The position numbers and the translations under genes were made by a program. 64,000 nt of DNA from Allokutzneria sp. A3M-2-11 16. GTDB lineage: Bacteria; Actinomycetota; Actinomycetes; Mycobacteriales; Pseudonocardiaceae. The stretch covers positions 992,001 to 1,056,000 of the forward strand of contig NZ_JANAVO010000001.1 in assembly GCF_024213555.1 (NCBI RefSeq). Direction: 5' to 3'. Of this stretch, positions 7,873-16,649 are shown in pieces; the stretch's first letter is position 1; every line of letters begins with the position of its first letter. The notes beneath the pieces were generated by a model. The model ran no database searches and was not told the DNA's origin. It was given only the letters and a program-made list of their open reading frames with translations.

Positions 7873-9036
7873 GTGCGCATCGGACTGCTGACCCGCGAGT
7901 ACCCGCCGGAGGTCTACGGCGGGGCCGGGGTACACGTCGGTTTCCTTGTTCCTCGGCTGCGCGAGCTCATCGACGTGGACGTGCACTGCTTCGGCGGCGC
8001 CCGCGCGGACGCTCACGCCCACACCGCCGCGGCGGGCCTGGAGCGGGCCAACGCGGCGTTGCAGACGCTGTCGGTGGACCTGTCCATGGTCGCCGCGGTC
8101 GAAGGCGCGGACCTGGTGCACTCGCACACCTGGTACGCGAACATGGCGGGCCAGATAGCCAAGGTGCTGCACGGGATTCCGCACGTGGTGACGGCGCACT
8201 CGCTTGAGCCGCGGCGGCCGTGGAAGGCCGAGCAGCTCGGCGGTGGCTACCAGCTCTCCTCGTGGGTGGAGCGGACCGCGTACGAGTCGGCCGACGCGAT
8301 CATCGCGGTGAGCGCGGGCATGCGCGCCGACGTGCTCGACTGCTACCCCGCGCTGGACCCGGCCCGCGTGCACGTGGTGCGCAACGGCATCGACACCCAG
8401 GCATACCACCCGGTCGCCGAGCACGACGCGCTGCGCGCCTACGGGGTGGACCCGGACCGGCCGACCGTGGTCTTCGTCGGCCGGATCACCAGGCAGAAGG
8501 GCGTCGGCCACCTGATCGCCGCGGCGCACCGGATCGACCAGGACGCGCAGATCGTGCTGTGCGCGGGCGCCCCGGACACCCCGGAGATCGCCGCGGAGAC
8601 CGAGCGCGCCGTCTCCGAGCTCGCGGCCGCGCGGCCGGGGATCTTCTGGATCCAGAAGATGCTCCAGCCCGCCGAGGTCCGGCAGTTCCTCTCGCACGCC
8701 ACGGTCTTCGTCTGCCCCTCGGTCTACGAGCCGCTGGGCATCGTGAACCTGGAGGCGATGGCGTGCGGGACCGCCGTGGTGGCCTCCGACGTCGGCGGCA
8801 TCCCCGAGGTGGTCGACCACGGCCGCACCGGACTGCTCGCGCATTACGACGAGCACGACACCGAGACGTTCCACACACAACTCGCGGATTCGGTGAACGA
8901 ACTGCTCGGCGACCGGGACCGCGCGGGCGAAATGGGCGCGGCCGGGCGCGAGCGCGCTGTGCAGGAGTTTTCCTGGGCGAGCGTGGCCGAGCAGACGGTC
9001 GCCGTTTACCACGCGGCGAACTCCGGCCGCAAATAG
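7873..9036 (+). CDS. glgA: Actinobacterial GT4 glycogen synthase / alpha-maltose-1-phosphate synthase
   Basis: 387 residues from a GTG at 7873, where the family's first strand begins (VRIGLLTREYPPEVYGG); the frame is open upstream but that part is not conserved in composition. The C-terminal GT-B domain has VVFVGRITRQKG, the catalytic CPSVYEPLGIVNLEAMACG region and VASDVGGIPEVV. In mycobacteria the homologue at this position (387 residues) uses ADP-glucose to build alpha-glucan or maltose-1-phosphate, so the exact product is uncertain. The divergent neighbour glgC supplies ADP-glucose. Confidence 0.93.
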   Translation: MRIGLLTREYPPEVYGGAGVHVGFLVPRLRELIDVDVHCFGGARADAHAHTAAAGLERANAALQTLSVDLSMVAAVEGADLVHSHTWYANMAGQIAKVLHGIPHVVTAHSLEPRRPWKAEQLGGGYQLSSWVERTAYESADAIIAVSAGMRADVLDCYPALDPARVHVVRNGIDTQAYHPVAEHDALRAYGVDPDRPTVVFVGRITRQKGVGHLIAAAHRIDQDAQIVLCAGAPDTPEIAAETERAVSELAAARPGIFWIQKMLQPAEVRQFLSHATVFVCPSVYEPLGIVNLEAMACGTAVVASDVGGIPEVVDHGRTGLLAHYDEHDTETFHTQLADSVNELLGDRDRAGEMGAAGRERAVQEFSWASVAEQTVAVYHAANSGRK

Positions 9037-9132
9037 AGATCAGGAAGTTTGGCGCGGTGCAACCGGAGAGGGCTCTCGCGCGCATTGAGGTAGTCGGGTT
9101 CCTTTTCCCACTCGCTACCGGAGAGCTCCTTG

Positions 9133-10605
9133 GTGTCGCGTCCTCGTCACGGCCAGGCGGTGCTCGTGCTGCTGTTGGCACTGGCCGGGGGCTGCGGCCT
9201 CCCCCAGGAGCCCACGCCTCCGCCGACGCCGCAGCCGGCCCCGAAGCCGAGCGGGCCCATCGAGGTGACCTTGCAGGGGCATCGCCTGCCGAACGCGGAC
9301 GCCCTGCTGCGGGCGGGCGAATCGGCCGTCGCCACGGCGATCGAGCAGCAGCGCGTGGCCAGGTCCGGCGACGGCACGGTGCAGTGCTGGTTCGCCCGCG
9401 CCGAAGCGGAGGAGGGCGAGTACTACGTGCCCGTCGAGCCGAAGCTGTGGTGCGGGCCGATCCAGGTCCCCGGAACCGGACCCGCGCCGGACTGGATCCC
9501 GATCCCGGTGCTGACGAAGGGCGACCGGATCGAACTGGACGAGCCCAAGGTGCCCGCTCCCGGCCAGGCCACGACGCCGGGAACGGATATCGTGCGGCCG
9601 GACGGCGCCACGCGGAAACCCAATGCGCAGAGCGAACGCAATGCCGGTCCGGGTTATCTGGCCGTGCTGCCCGATGACGGAAAGCGCAGCAACGTCGAAC
9701 TCGGTCTGAACGACGCCGCGGCCATTCACCTGCGCGACGATTTCGCCTCGGTGGAAGGCAAGGGCTGGGGTATGCCCGGCAGTTTCCCGTTGCCGGACAA
9801 CGGCGGGCTGCTGCACCCGGAGCGCGGGCAGCGGCTGTGGGTGCTGCGCCTGCACGTGGACCGCAAGCGGCTCGACGAGGACCTCAAGTCGGCCCCGTGG
9901 GTCAACGGGGGCGCGCCGGTGCCGGGGATCGCGCTGGACCTGCCCGGGGGCTGGCGCGACCTGCCCAAGGCGCAGCTGCCGGACGCCGGGTCGATCTTCG
10001 TCGTGTTCACCCTGCCCGAGCAGGGCGACGGGGCACCGCCGAAGCTGGTCCTCAACTCCAACGTCCAGTCGCTGCTGGAGCAGGCCGTCGAGCTGCCGAG
10101 CGGCAAGCCCGCCTACGACCTGCCCGCGGTGCTGCGCCGGAAGCTGGGCCCGACGAAGTCCCCGGACGCGACGCAGTCGCTGTCCTTCAAGGCCCGCGGC
10201 GGTTCGGGCACGGCCAGTCTGCGCATCGGCGGGGTCCGGCTCGGCTGGCAGCGCCCCGTGCGGCAGCCGGAGTCGGGCAAGCTCGGCCTGATCGCGCCCG
10301 CGGCCACCGACAAGGCCCTGCTGGAGGTCCAGCTCCAGGTGACCGGCAACGGCCTGCCCGAGGAACTCGCCGGGTACCTGACCGCGGACCGCATCGCGCT
10401 GCTGCTGCCCGGCGGGGGCAAGGCGAAGATCGCGGGCAAGCGCTACGACGGCGGCCTGTTCCCGTCCGCCGTCGTCTTCGAGGTGCCCGCGGACCTCGCG
10501 TCCGCGCAGGTCACCATCGACACCGGCTCGGTCACCCTGCCCGCGCTGGGGAAGCTGGAGCTGGCGCCGACCGGGGCGCCGATCGACCTGCGGCTCGAAC
10601 CGTGA
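9133..10605 (+). CDS. Secreted lipoprotein of unknown function
   Basis: About 490 residues. The N-terminus has a positive RPRHGQ region, a hydrophobic stretch AVLVLLLALAGG and a lipobox LAGGC, so it should be a diacylglyceryl lipoprotein. A Pro-rich linker follows the cysteine, and the rest is a large soluble domain with no motif I recognise. Starts at TTG 9130 or GTG 9133 are possible; GGAGAG fits 9133 better. The last 74 bp overlap the 3' end of the convergent MFS gene. I cannot assign a function, and the lipoprotein call itself rests on the N-terminal pattern. Confidence 0.75.
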   Translation: MSRPRHGQAVLVLLLALAGGCGLPQEPTPPPTPQPAPKPSGPIEVTLQGHRLPNADALLRAGESAVATAIEQQRVARSGDGTVQCWFARAEAEEGEYYVPVEPKLWCGPIQVPGTGPAPDWIPIPVLTKGDRIELDEPKVPAPGQATTPGTDIVRPDGATRKPNAQSERNAGPGYLAVLPDDGKRSNVELGLNDAAAIHLRDDFASVEGKGWGMPGSFPLPDNGGLLHPERGQRLWVLRLHVDRKRLDEDLKSAPWVNGGAPVPGIALDLPGGWRDLPKAQLPDAGSIFVVFTLPEQGDGAPPKLVLNSNVQSLLEQAVELPSGKPAYDLPAVLRRKLGPTKSPDATQSLSFKARGGSGTASLRIGGVRLGWQRPVRQPESGKLGLIAPAATDKALLEVQLQVTGNGLPEELAGYLTADRIALLLPGGGKAKIAGKRYDGGLFPSAVVFEVPADLASAQVTIDTGSVTLPALGKLELAPTGAPIDLRLEP

Positions 10606-11746
10606 GGACGGCCAGCCCGGCCAGCACCAGCCAGCCGCAACCGACCACGGCCACCGGCGTCCACCCGCCCGCGCCGTACACCCAGCCCGCGACCGACGCG
10701 CCCATGCTGCTGCCGAGGTAGTAGGCCAGCAGGTACACACCCGACGCCTGCGCCCGTGCTCCGGGCGCGGCGCGGGCGCCGATCCAGCTGCTCGCGACGG
10801 CGTGCGCGGCGAAGAACCCCGCCGACAGCAGCGCGATGCCCGGCAGTACGAGAAAGAGGTTGTCCGGCAACGTCATCAGCATGCCGACGACCGCGGTTCC
10901 CAGTGCCGCGAGCAAGACCGGCGGCTTGCCGAGCCGGTCGGCCATGCGGCCCGCGATCGCGGAAGCGACTCCGCCGAACAGGTAGCCGAGGAAGACCATC
11001 GCGACGAGGCCGGGCGTGAGCCGGAACGGGTCCGCGATCAACCGGAACGCGATCACGTTGTACACCGCGACCGTCGCCGCCATACCGAGGAATGCCACGG
11101 CGTACGGCCCGTAGAGCCCAGAATCCCTTGTGGCTCCACGTAATCCGGTGAGCAGTGAGCTCCGTTGCGCCTGCGCACGGGAGGCGGGCATCAGCAGCGC
11201 CATCGCCACCGCGCACAACGCGGCGAGCACCGCGACCGCGAACAGCCCGGCCCGCCAGTCGACGACATCGCCGAGCACTCCGGCCAGCAACCTGCCGGAC
11301 ATGCCTCCCGTGGTGTTCCCCGCGACGTACAGCCCCATCACCGCGCCGAGGCCCGCGAGTCCGATTTCCTCTGCCATGTAAGCCATTGCGACTCCGGGCA
11401 ACCCCGCGATCGCGACCCCCTGCACCGCGCGGAGCGCGATGAGCGTGCCGAAGTCCGGCGCGAGCGGCAGCGCGAGCCCGATCAGCACGGCGGCGGCCAC
11501 CGACGCGAGCATCATCGGCCGACGGCCCAGGAGCTCCGACAGCGCGGCCATCGGCAGCACGGCCAGCGCGAGGCTCAGCGTCGCCACGCTCAGCACCGCG
11601 GAGACCTCACCCGGGCCGAGCCGGAACTCGGCGGCGAGCAGCGGGAGGACCGGCTGCGGCGCGTAGAGCACGGCGAAGGTCGCAAGACCGGCCGCGAGAA
11701 CGGCCAGACCGATGCGTCGATTCCTCTGCTGAACCACGACAAACAC
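10532..11746 (-). CDS. MFS transporter (drug:H+ antiporter-like)
   Basis: 404 residues from GTG with about twelve hydrophobic helices. The loop after helix 2 reads LSELLGRRPMML, a variant of the MFS motif A, with a related ADRLGKPP motif in the second half. This suggests a proton-driven exporter of the DHA1/AraJ type; the substrate is unknown. It is divergent from a LysR regulator across only 57 bp, a common arrangement in which the LysR protein controls the transporter. Its disordered Pro/Ala-rich C-terminus is encoded antisense to the end of the upstream lipoprotein gene. Confidence 0.9.
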   Translation of the reverse strand: MFVVVQQRNRRIGLAVLAAGLATFAVLYAPQPVLPLLAAEFRLGPGEVSAVLSVATLSLALAVLPMAALSELLGRRPMMLASVAAAVLIGLALPLAPDFGTLIALRAVQGVAIAGLPGVAMAYMAEEIGLAGLGAVMGLYVAGNTTGGMSGRLLAGVLGDVVDWRAGLFAVAVLAALCAVAMALLMPASRAQAQRSSLLTGLRGATRDSGLYGPYAVAFLGMAATVAVYNVIAFRLIADPFRLTPGLVAMVFLGYLFGGVASAIAGRMADRLGKPPVLLAALGTAVVGMLMTLPDNLFLVLPGIALLSAGFFAAHAVASSWIGARAAPGARAQASGVYLLAYYLGSSMGASVAGWVYGAGGWTPVAVVGCGWLVLAGLAVLTVRAAGRSAPRSAPAPASPARAG

Positions 11747-11803
11747 GCTGGCAGGCGAGCTTTAATACGTCCAATACTGAATTCGACGGTAAATTACTCA
11801 TTC

Positions 11804-12706
11804 ATGGATGATCGGGTGGAACGGCTGGTCACCGAGCTGGCACCGCGACTGCGCCTGCTCCGCGCCCTCGCCGAAGAGCAGCACATCACCCGCGTGGCCG
11901 AGCGCCTCGGGGTCCCGCAGCCCACGGTCAGCCGCTGGCTCGCCGAACTGGGCCGTTCCCTGGGCGCCCCGGTCGTGGTGCGCTCCGGTCGCGGCGTCCA
12001 GCTGACCCGCGCGGGCCGCATGCTCGTCGACGCGGCAACCCAGTCGCTCGGCGCCTTGGAACCGGGCTGCCGCCGCGCCGCCGAGGAGGCCGACCCCAAG
12101 GGCGGTCACGTGGCTTTCGGCTTCCTGCGGACGATGTCGCCGTGGGTGCCCGCGCTGCTGCGGGAGTTCAAGCTCCGCAGGCCGACCGTCCGCTTCACCC
12201 TGATGCAGGGCGCCCACCCGACGGTGCTGGAGAAGCTGCGGGAAGGCGCCATCGACCTCGCGCTGACCTCACCGATGCCGGTGGACGAGCCCGACCTGGA
12301 GACCCGCCCCTGGGTGGAACAGGAACTCGTGCTCGCCGTCCCCGCCGATCACCGCCTCGCGGCCCGGCGCAGGGTGCGCCTGCGCGAGGTCTCCGACGAC
12401 GCGTTCGTCACGACGCGGCCCGGCTACGGCCTGCGCCAGATCACCGACAAGGTCTGCGCCGCAGCGGGTTTCACCCCTCGGCTGGCCTTCGAGGGCGATG
12501 ACGTGGACACCGTGCGCGGCCTGGTCAGCGCGAGCCTCGGAGTGGCCGTGCTGCCCCGCGCGGACCCGCCCGCCCGGGGCGTCGTCGAGCTGGCGATCAC
12601 TCCGCGCCCCACGCGCACCGTCGGCCTGGCCTGGGTGGCCGGCCGCCCCATCCCCGCCGCGGGCCGGGCCTTCCGCGACTTCGCCGTCTCCCACGCCCAC
12701 CCCTGA
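11804..12706 (+). CDS. LysR family transcriptional regulator
   Basis: 300 residues from the ATG at 11804. The N-terminal winged helix-turn-helix (HITRVAERLGVPQPTVSRWL, about residues 26-45) is followed by a periplasmic-binding-protein-like effector domain with LREGAIDLALTSP and SLGVAVLPRADPPA. The frame is open far upstream, but that stretch is antisense to the MFS gene and lacks family similarity. The 57-bp gap to the divergent MFS gene is unusually A/T-rich (TTTAATACGTCC) and probably holds both promoters and the operator. It is the likely regulator of that transporter; the inducer is unknown. Confidence 0.92.
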   Translation: MDDRVERLVTELAPRLRLLRALAEEQHITRVAERLGVPQPTVSRWLAELGRSLGAPVVVRSGRGVQLTRAGRMLVDAATQSLGALEPGCRRAAEEADPKGGHVAFGFLRTMSPWVPALLREFKLRRPTVRFTLMQGAHPTVLEKLREGAIDLALTSPMPVDEPDLETRPWVEQELVLAVPADHRLAARRRVRLREVSDDAFVTTRPGYGLRQITDKVCAAAGFTPRLAFEGDDVDTVRGLVSASLGVAVLPRADPPARGVVELAITPRPTRTVGLAWVAGRPIPAAGRAFRDFAVSHAHP

Positions 12707-12733
12707 CCACTCTCAGCAACCCCCACCCCCAGC

Positions 12734-12790
12734 GGTTACGTACCCAATGTGGCATTTGTTTCGTCAGACGTAACCGATGCCACATTGGGT
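12734..12790. repeat. Interleaved inverted repeats between convergent genes
   Basis: ACCCAATGTGGCAT (12742-12755) pairs perfectly with ATGCCACATTGGGT (12777-12790). GGTTACGT (12734-12741) pairs perfectly with ACGTAACC (12768-12775). The order is a-b-a'-b', so the two helices could only coexist as a pseudoknot. It lies between the 3' ends of the LysR and pepA genes and could be a bidirectional terminator, though no T-tract follows. Confidence 0.75.
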
Positions 12791-12819
12791 CGGTAAGGGG
12801 TGGTGACGGAGGGTGGGAG

Positions 12820-14304
12820 TCAGGGGAGGTAGGAGGCGGCGAGGTTGATCAAGGTGCGGGCGGCGAAGCCGGTGCCGCCGGGGTTCACCTCGTCGTAGGG
12901 CTTCTCCGCGCGCGCCGGGCCCGCGATGTCCAGGTGCGCCCACGGCAGGTCGGCGGCGAACTCGCGGAGGAACAGCGCGGCGGTGACTCCACCGGGGCCG
13001 GGCGGGCACTGCCGGAGGTCGGCGATCTCGCTGCGGACGTCGGCGGCGTGCGCCTCCAGCAGCGGCATCTCCCACCACGATTCGCCCGCGTCGGCGCCCG
13101 CGGTGGTGATCCGCTTGGCCAGCTCGGGGGAGGTCGCGAAGAGACCACCGGTGCGCAGGCCGAGCGCGACCTTCATCGCCCCGGTCAGCGTGGCCACGTC
13201 GACGAGCACGTCCGGGTCGTGCTTGCGCACGGCGTAGGCCAGCGCGTCGGCGAGCACCATGCGGCCCTCGGCGTCGGTGTTGGTGACCTCGGTGGTGGTC
13301 CCGCCGTAGTGGCGCACGACGTCGCCGGGGCGGTAGGCCGAGCCGGACACGTGGTTCTCCGCGCACGGCACGAGACCGGTCACCCGGATCGGCAGTCCGA
13401 GCGCCGCGATACCGCGCAGCGCGGCGATCACCGCGGCGCCGCCGGACATGTCGGTGCGCATCAGGTGCATGCCCTCGGCGGGCTTGATCGAGATGCCGCC
13501 GGTGTCGAAGGTGATGCCCTTGCCGACGAGCACCAGGTGCGGGGTGTCCTTCGCCGCGGCCGGGTTCCAGGAGAGCTCGATCAGTCGGGGCGGGCGGACC
13601 GAGCCGCCGCCGACCGCGAGGACACCGCCGAAGCCGTGCTTGGCCAGCCACGCCTCGTCGCGGATCTTCACGTCCAGTGCGGCGCACGTCTTGCGCGCGG
13701 TCTCGGCCAGCCAGGCCGGGTCCTTCACGTTGGAGGGAGTGCCCGCGAGATCGCGGGCGAGCGCGGTCGCCTCCGCGAGGACCACCGCGCGGGCGACGGC
13801 CTCGGCCACCGCAGGGGAGTCGCTGAGCAGCTCGACGGCCTTCACCCGGTGCGGGCGCTCACCGCTGATCTTCAGCTCGTGCCCGCCGAGGGTGGCGCCG
13901 AGGGCGAACTCGGCCGCCAGCTCCGGCTCAAGATCACCTGGAAGCGCGACCTGGACCGGGCGTGGCGCCTCGTCCAGCTCGCGGGCTCGCGCGGTGGCGG
14001 CGCGCACCAGTGCGGCACCGGCGGCGCGCCAGTCGCGCGGGGCGCCGTCGCCGACGCCGACCAGCCAGCCGGGCCCCTTGGTCAACGGGAGCGGGTTGAC
14101 CTCGGCCGCGGCGCCGGTCACCGCGAGCGCGCCGAGCAGGTCCACGTCCAGGGCGCCGGACCGCAGCTCCGGGCCCGCGGCCGCGATCAAAGCGCGCAGG
14201 CCGTCACGGCGGGCCTTGGTGGTCACCGACACACGCGGCAAGGGGGTGGGCACGGACGGCGACACCGGGGGCACGGGCACTCCTCGAGAGCGGGACGACT
14301 TCAC
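12820..14304 (-). CDS. pepA: Leucyl (cytosol) aminopeptidase, M17 family
   Basis: 494 residues. The M17 catalytic C-terminal half is clear: VGKGITFDTGG with the metal-binding Lys and Asp, DMSGGAAVI, and the family signature NTDAEGRMVLADAL. The N-terminal domain is more variable, as usual. It removes N-terminal amino acids in the cytoplasm using two metal ions. Convergent with the LysR gene across the interleaved inverted repeat. Upstream on the same strand is a small DUF3117 gene; a 94-bp gap separates them. Confidence 0.96.
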   Translation of the reverse strand: MKSSRSRGVPVPPVSPSVPTPLPRVSVTTKARRDGLRALIAAAGPELRSGALDVDLLGALAVTGAAAEVNPLPLTKGPGWLVGVGDGAPRDWRAAGAALVRAATARARELDEAPRPVQVALPGDLEPELAAEFALGATLGGHELKISGERPHRVKAVELLSDSPAVAEAVARAVVLAEATALARDLAGTPSNVKDPAWLAETARKTCAALDVKIRDEAWLAKHGFGGVLAVGGGSVRPPRLIELSWNPAAAKDTPHLVLVGKGITFDTGGISIKPAEGMHLMRTDMSGGAAVIAALRGIAALGLPIRVTGLVPCAENHVSGSAYRPGDVVRHYGGTTTEVTNTDAEGRMVLADALAYAVRKHDPDVLVDVATLTGAMKVALGLRTGGLFATSPELAKRITTAGADAGESWWEMPLLEAHAADVRSEIADLRQCPPGPGGVTAALFLREFAADLPWAHLDIAGPARAEKPYDEVNPGGTGFAARTLINLAASYLP

Positions 14305-14398
14305 GACAACGAGTCCCCGGGTCGCGTGCGGGACGCGCCGGGGACTCGGTGGACTGCGGGGTGGCCGGGCCGCGCCCAGCCAGGACTGGGCGGTGGGA

Positions 14399-14566
14399 TC
14401 AGCCGGCGGCTGCCTTCAGTGCGTCGCCTAGATCGCTGGCCTCCTCTGCCGACATCTCAACGACGAGCCTGCCCCCACCTTCCAGCGGAACGCGCATCAC
14501 AATGCCGCGTCCTTCCTTGGTGACCTCAAGGGGACCGTCGCCGGTCCGGGGCTTCATGGCCGCCAT
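14399..14566 (-). CDS. DUF3117 domain protein (55 aa)
   Basis: This 55-residue protein begins MAAMKPRTGDGPLEVTKEG and ends GDALKAAAG. Its middle segment, GRGIVMRVPLEGGGRLVVEM, is characteristic of the very conserved DUF3117 proteins found across actinobacteria, whose function is unknown. An upstream GGAGG site supports the ATG at 14566. It lies upstream of pepA on the same strand and is divergent from the PaaX-like gene. No membrane segment or cysteine motif is present. Confidence 0.92.
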   Translation of the reverse strand: MAAMKPRTGDGPLEVTKEGRGIVMRVPLEGGGRLVVEMSAEEASDLGDALKAAAG

Positions 14567-14762
14567 AGCGTGCTCCCTCCGTCAACTTCTTCCCCACGAC
14601 ACATCCCCCGACGTGCCGCTTATGGCGCTCATTCTCCCCCATATGGCCGCACGGGAGAAACCGAACCGATCACTTCGTGTCTTCGTCGATGCACAAGGCC
14701 ACGGCGCGCGTCCGTTCCGGGGTGGTGGCCGAGCAGGCAATTCACTGCCAAAATCGCCCTTC

Positions 14763-15560
14763 GTGCGGGCACGTTCGGCGTTGTTCGATGTCTACGGTGG
14801 ACACCTCAGACAGCGGGGTGGCACCGCGACCATTGCCGCCCTGGTGCGGTTACTCGAACCACTGGGATTCGCACCACCAGCCGTGCGCACCGCGGTCTCG
14901 CGCACCGTCCGGCAGGGCTGGCTGCGGCCGGTGCGGCTGCCCGCGGGACCGGGCTACGCGATGACCGCTCGCGCGGAGAAACGCCTGGACGAGGCCAGCG
15001 CCAGGGTGTTCCGCACTCGACCGTCCACTTGGGATGGTCGGTGGCACGTGGTCGTGCTCGAAGACCTCCCGGCCCGGCCGAGGCGAGACCAGCTCACCTC
15101 CTCGCTGAAGCTGATCGGCTACGGCGAACTCGGTCCGGTCACCTGGATTTCCCCACGCCCGTCACCGGAACTGACCGATCTGCTCGCGGTCGAGGGCGCG
15201 GCGGCGCGGATCTTCCACGGCGAGCACGACGGCGACGACGCCGAGCTCGCCGGGCGGGCCTGGGACCTCAACGCGCTCGGAGCGGACTACCAGCGCTTCG
15301 TCGAGGACTGGTCCGGCCGAGTGTCCACAGTGGACACGGAGAGCCAGCCCGCCGCCTTCGCCGTGTCCCAGGAACTGTTGCACGCCTGGCGAAAGTTCCT
15401 CTTCCGCGATCCCAGCCTGCCCCCGGAACTGCTGCCGCCGGACTGGCCGGGGCACACCGCGGCGCGGTTCTTCGACCAGCAGACCGAACGGCTCGCGGTG
15501 GCCACGAACGAATTCATCGAGAGCTGTCTGGGCAACACCCGAACATCATCGAGCGCCTGA
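14763..15560 (+). CDS. PaaX family transcriptional regulator
   Basis: About 265 residues if translation begins at the GTG at 14763, where the family pattern starts (VRARSALFDVYGGHL). In-frame ATGs at 14622 and 14644 would add a poorly conserved extension. The N-terminal winged helix (about residues 20-60, LEPLGFAPPAVRTAVSRTVR) and the central domain around WDGRWHVVVLEDL match PaaX, a repressor of phenylacetate catabolism that responds to phenylacetyl-CoA. The adjacent enoyl-CoA hydratase gene starts 20 bp after its stop, so the pair is probably one operon. No other paa genes are present here. Confidence 0.85.
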   Translation: MRARSALFDVYGGHLRQRGGTATIAALVRLLEPLGFAPPAVRTAVSRTVRQGWLRPVRLPAGPGYAMTARAEKRLDEASARVFRTRPSTWDGRWHVVVLEDLPARPRRDQLTSSLKLIGYGELGPVTWISPRPSPELTDLLAVEGAAARIFHGEHDGDDAELAGRAWDLNALGADYQRFVEDWSGRVSTVDTESQPAAFAVSQELLHAWRKFLFRDPSLPPELLPPDWPGHTAARFFDQQTERLAVATNEFIESCLGNTRTSSSA

Positions 15561-15579
15561 GCGGAAAACGGAGATCAGC

Positions 15580-16392
15580 GTGGGACTGGACCGTGAGAAT
15601 AATCACGATGCCGAACTTCTGGTCGGCGACAGCGACGGCGTCCGAACGCTCACCCTGAATCGGCCGGATGCCTTCAATTCGCTCACCGTCGGGCTGAAGG
15701 AACAGTTGCTCGCGGCATTGCACGACGCGGCGGGCGATCCCGCGGTGCGGGCACTCGTGCTGACCGGAGCGGGCCGGGCGTTCTGCGCGGGCCAGGACCT
15801 CAAGGAGCACGTGCGGCTGCTCTCGGACGGCGATCCCGCGCCGCTGAGCACGGTCGAGAAGCACTACAACCCGTTGACCCAGGCGCTTTTCCGGATGCCG
15901 AAGCCGGTGATCGCCGCGGTGAACGGGACCGCGGCGGGTGCCGGTGCCTCGCTGAGCTACGCGTGCGATCTGCGCGTCGCGGCGCGCTCGGCGAAGTTCC
16001 TGCTCGCCTTCGCCAACGTCGGGCTGGCCGCGGACTCGGGCGCGTCGTGGACGCTGCCGAGGCTGATCGGCTACGGCCGGGCGATGGAACTGATGCTGCT
16101 GGCGCAACCGGTCGGCGCGGAGGAGGCGCTGCGGATCGGCATGGTCACCCGCGTCGTCGACGACGGAGAAGTGCTTGCGGAGGCGCAGAAACTGGCCGCG
16201 CGGATGGCCGCGGGACCGACCACCGCCTACGCCAGGATCAAGCAGGAGATGCTGACCGCCGCGAGCGCGGACCTCACCGAAGCGCTGGCCGAGGAGGCCG
16301 CCGCACAAGCCGCCGCCGGGCAGACCGCCGACCACCGCGAGGCCGTGGAAGCCTTCGTCGGCAAACGTGAGGCCCGCTTCACCGGCCAGTGA
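15580..16392 (+). CDS. Enoyl-CoA hydratase/isomerase family protein
   Basis: 270 residues from GTG. Crotonase-fold motifs are present: LTGAGRAFCAGQDLKE with the oxyanion-hole region, AVNGTAAGAGASLSYACD, and a FANVGLAADSGASWTLPRL helix typical of PaaG/PaaB-type hydratases, where the Asp of DSGA may be the catalytic acid. It would act on acyl-CoA intermediates in the cytoplasm. The upstream PaaX-like gene suggests a role in aromatic or phenylacetyl-CoA breakdown, but this rests on context. A tandem hairpin element begins 13 bp after its stop. Confidence 0.9.
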   Translation: MGLDRENNHDAELLVGDSDGVRTLTLNRPDAFNSLTVGLKEQLLAALHDAAGDPAVRALVLTGAGRAFCAGQDLKEHVRLLSDGDPAPLSTVEKHYNPLTQALFRMPKPVIAAVNGTAAGAGASLSYACDLRVAARSAKFLLAFANVGLAADSGASWTLPRLIGYGRAMELMLLAQPVGAEEALRIGMVTRVVDDGEVLAEAQKLAARMAAGPTTAYARIKQEMLTAASADLTEALAEEAAAQAAAGQTADHREAVEAFVGKREARFTGQ

Positions 16393-16405
16393 CCCGGGTT
16401 CCCCC

Positions 16406-16632
16406 GTCTTCAAGACCCACCAACCCCCTCCCCAGCGATCGTCAACCACCACACACCCCCGGTGCCGCTCAGGGTTCGTGGTGGTTGACGACACGCAGGG
16501 CACGGGTTCCCCCGTCTTCAAGACCACCGAACCCCCGCTCCAACGATCGCAAACGACGACCAACCTCCGGTGCCGCTCGGGGTTGGTGGTGGTTTGCGAT
16601 GCGTGGGAGGGGGGTCGGGGGTACTTGAAGAC
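16406..16632. repeat. Tandem nested-hairpin intergenic elements, family 2
   Basis: Two copies lie head to tail. Outer left arms GTCTTCAAG occur at 16406-16414 and 16514-16522, and a single outer right arm CTTGAAGAC at 16624-16632. Each copy has its own inner stem: CGTCAACCACCAC (16440-16452) with GTGGTGGTTGACG (16478-16490), and ATCGCAAACGACGACCAACC (16546-16565) with the near-complementary 16581-16600. The region fills the gap between the convergent enoyl-CoA hydratase and tag genes. Related single elements occur at 40617-40710 and 50528-50647. Confidence 0.85.
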
Positions 16633-16649
16633 GCCCCAACTCCGGTCGG

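Noticed and set aside
9115-10740. Long minus-strand open frame (541 codons) antisense to the lipoprotein gene
   Set aside because: Its translation is Arg/Gly/Pro/Ala-rich without family motifs, typical of a shadow frame in high-G+C DNA. The plus-strand gene has a signal peptide and sensible codon use.
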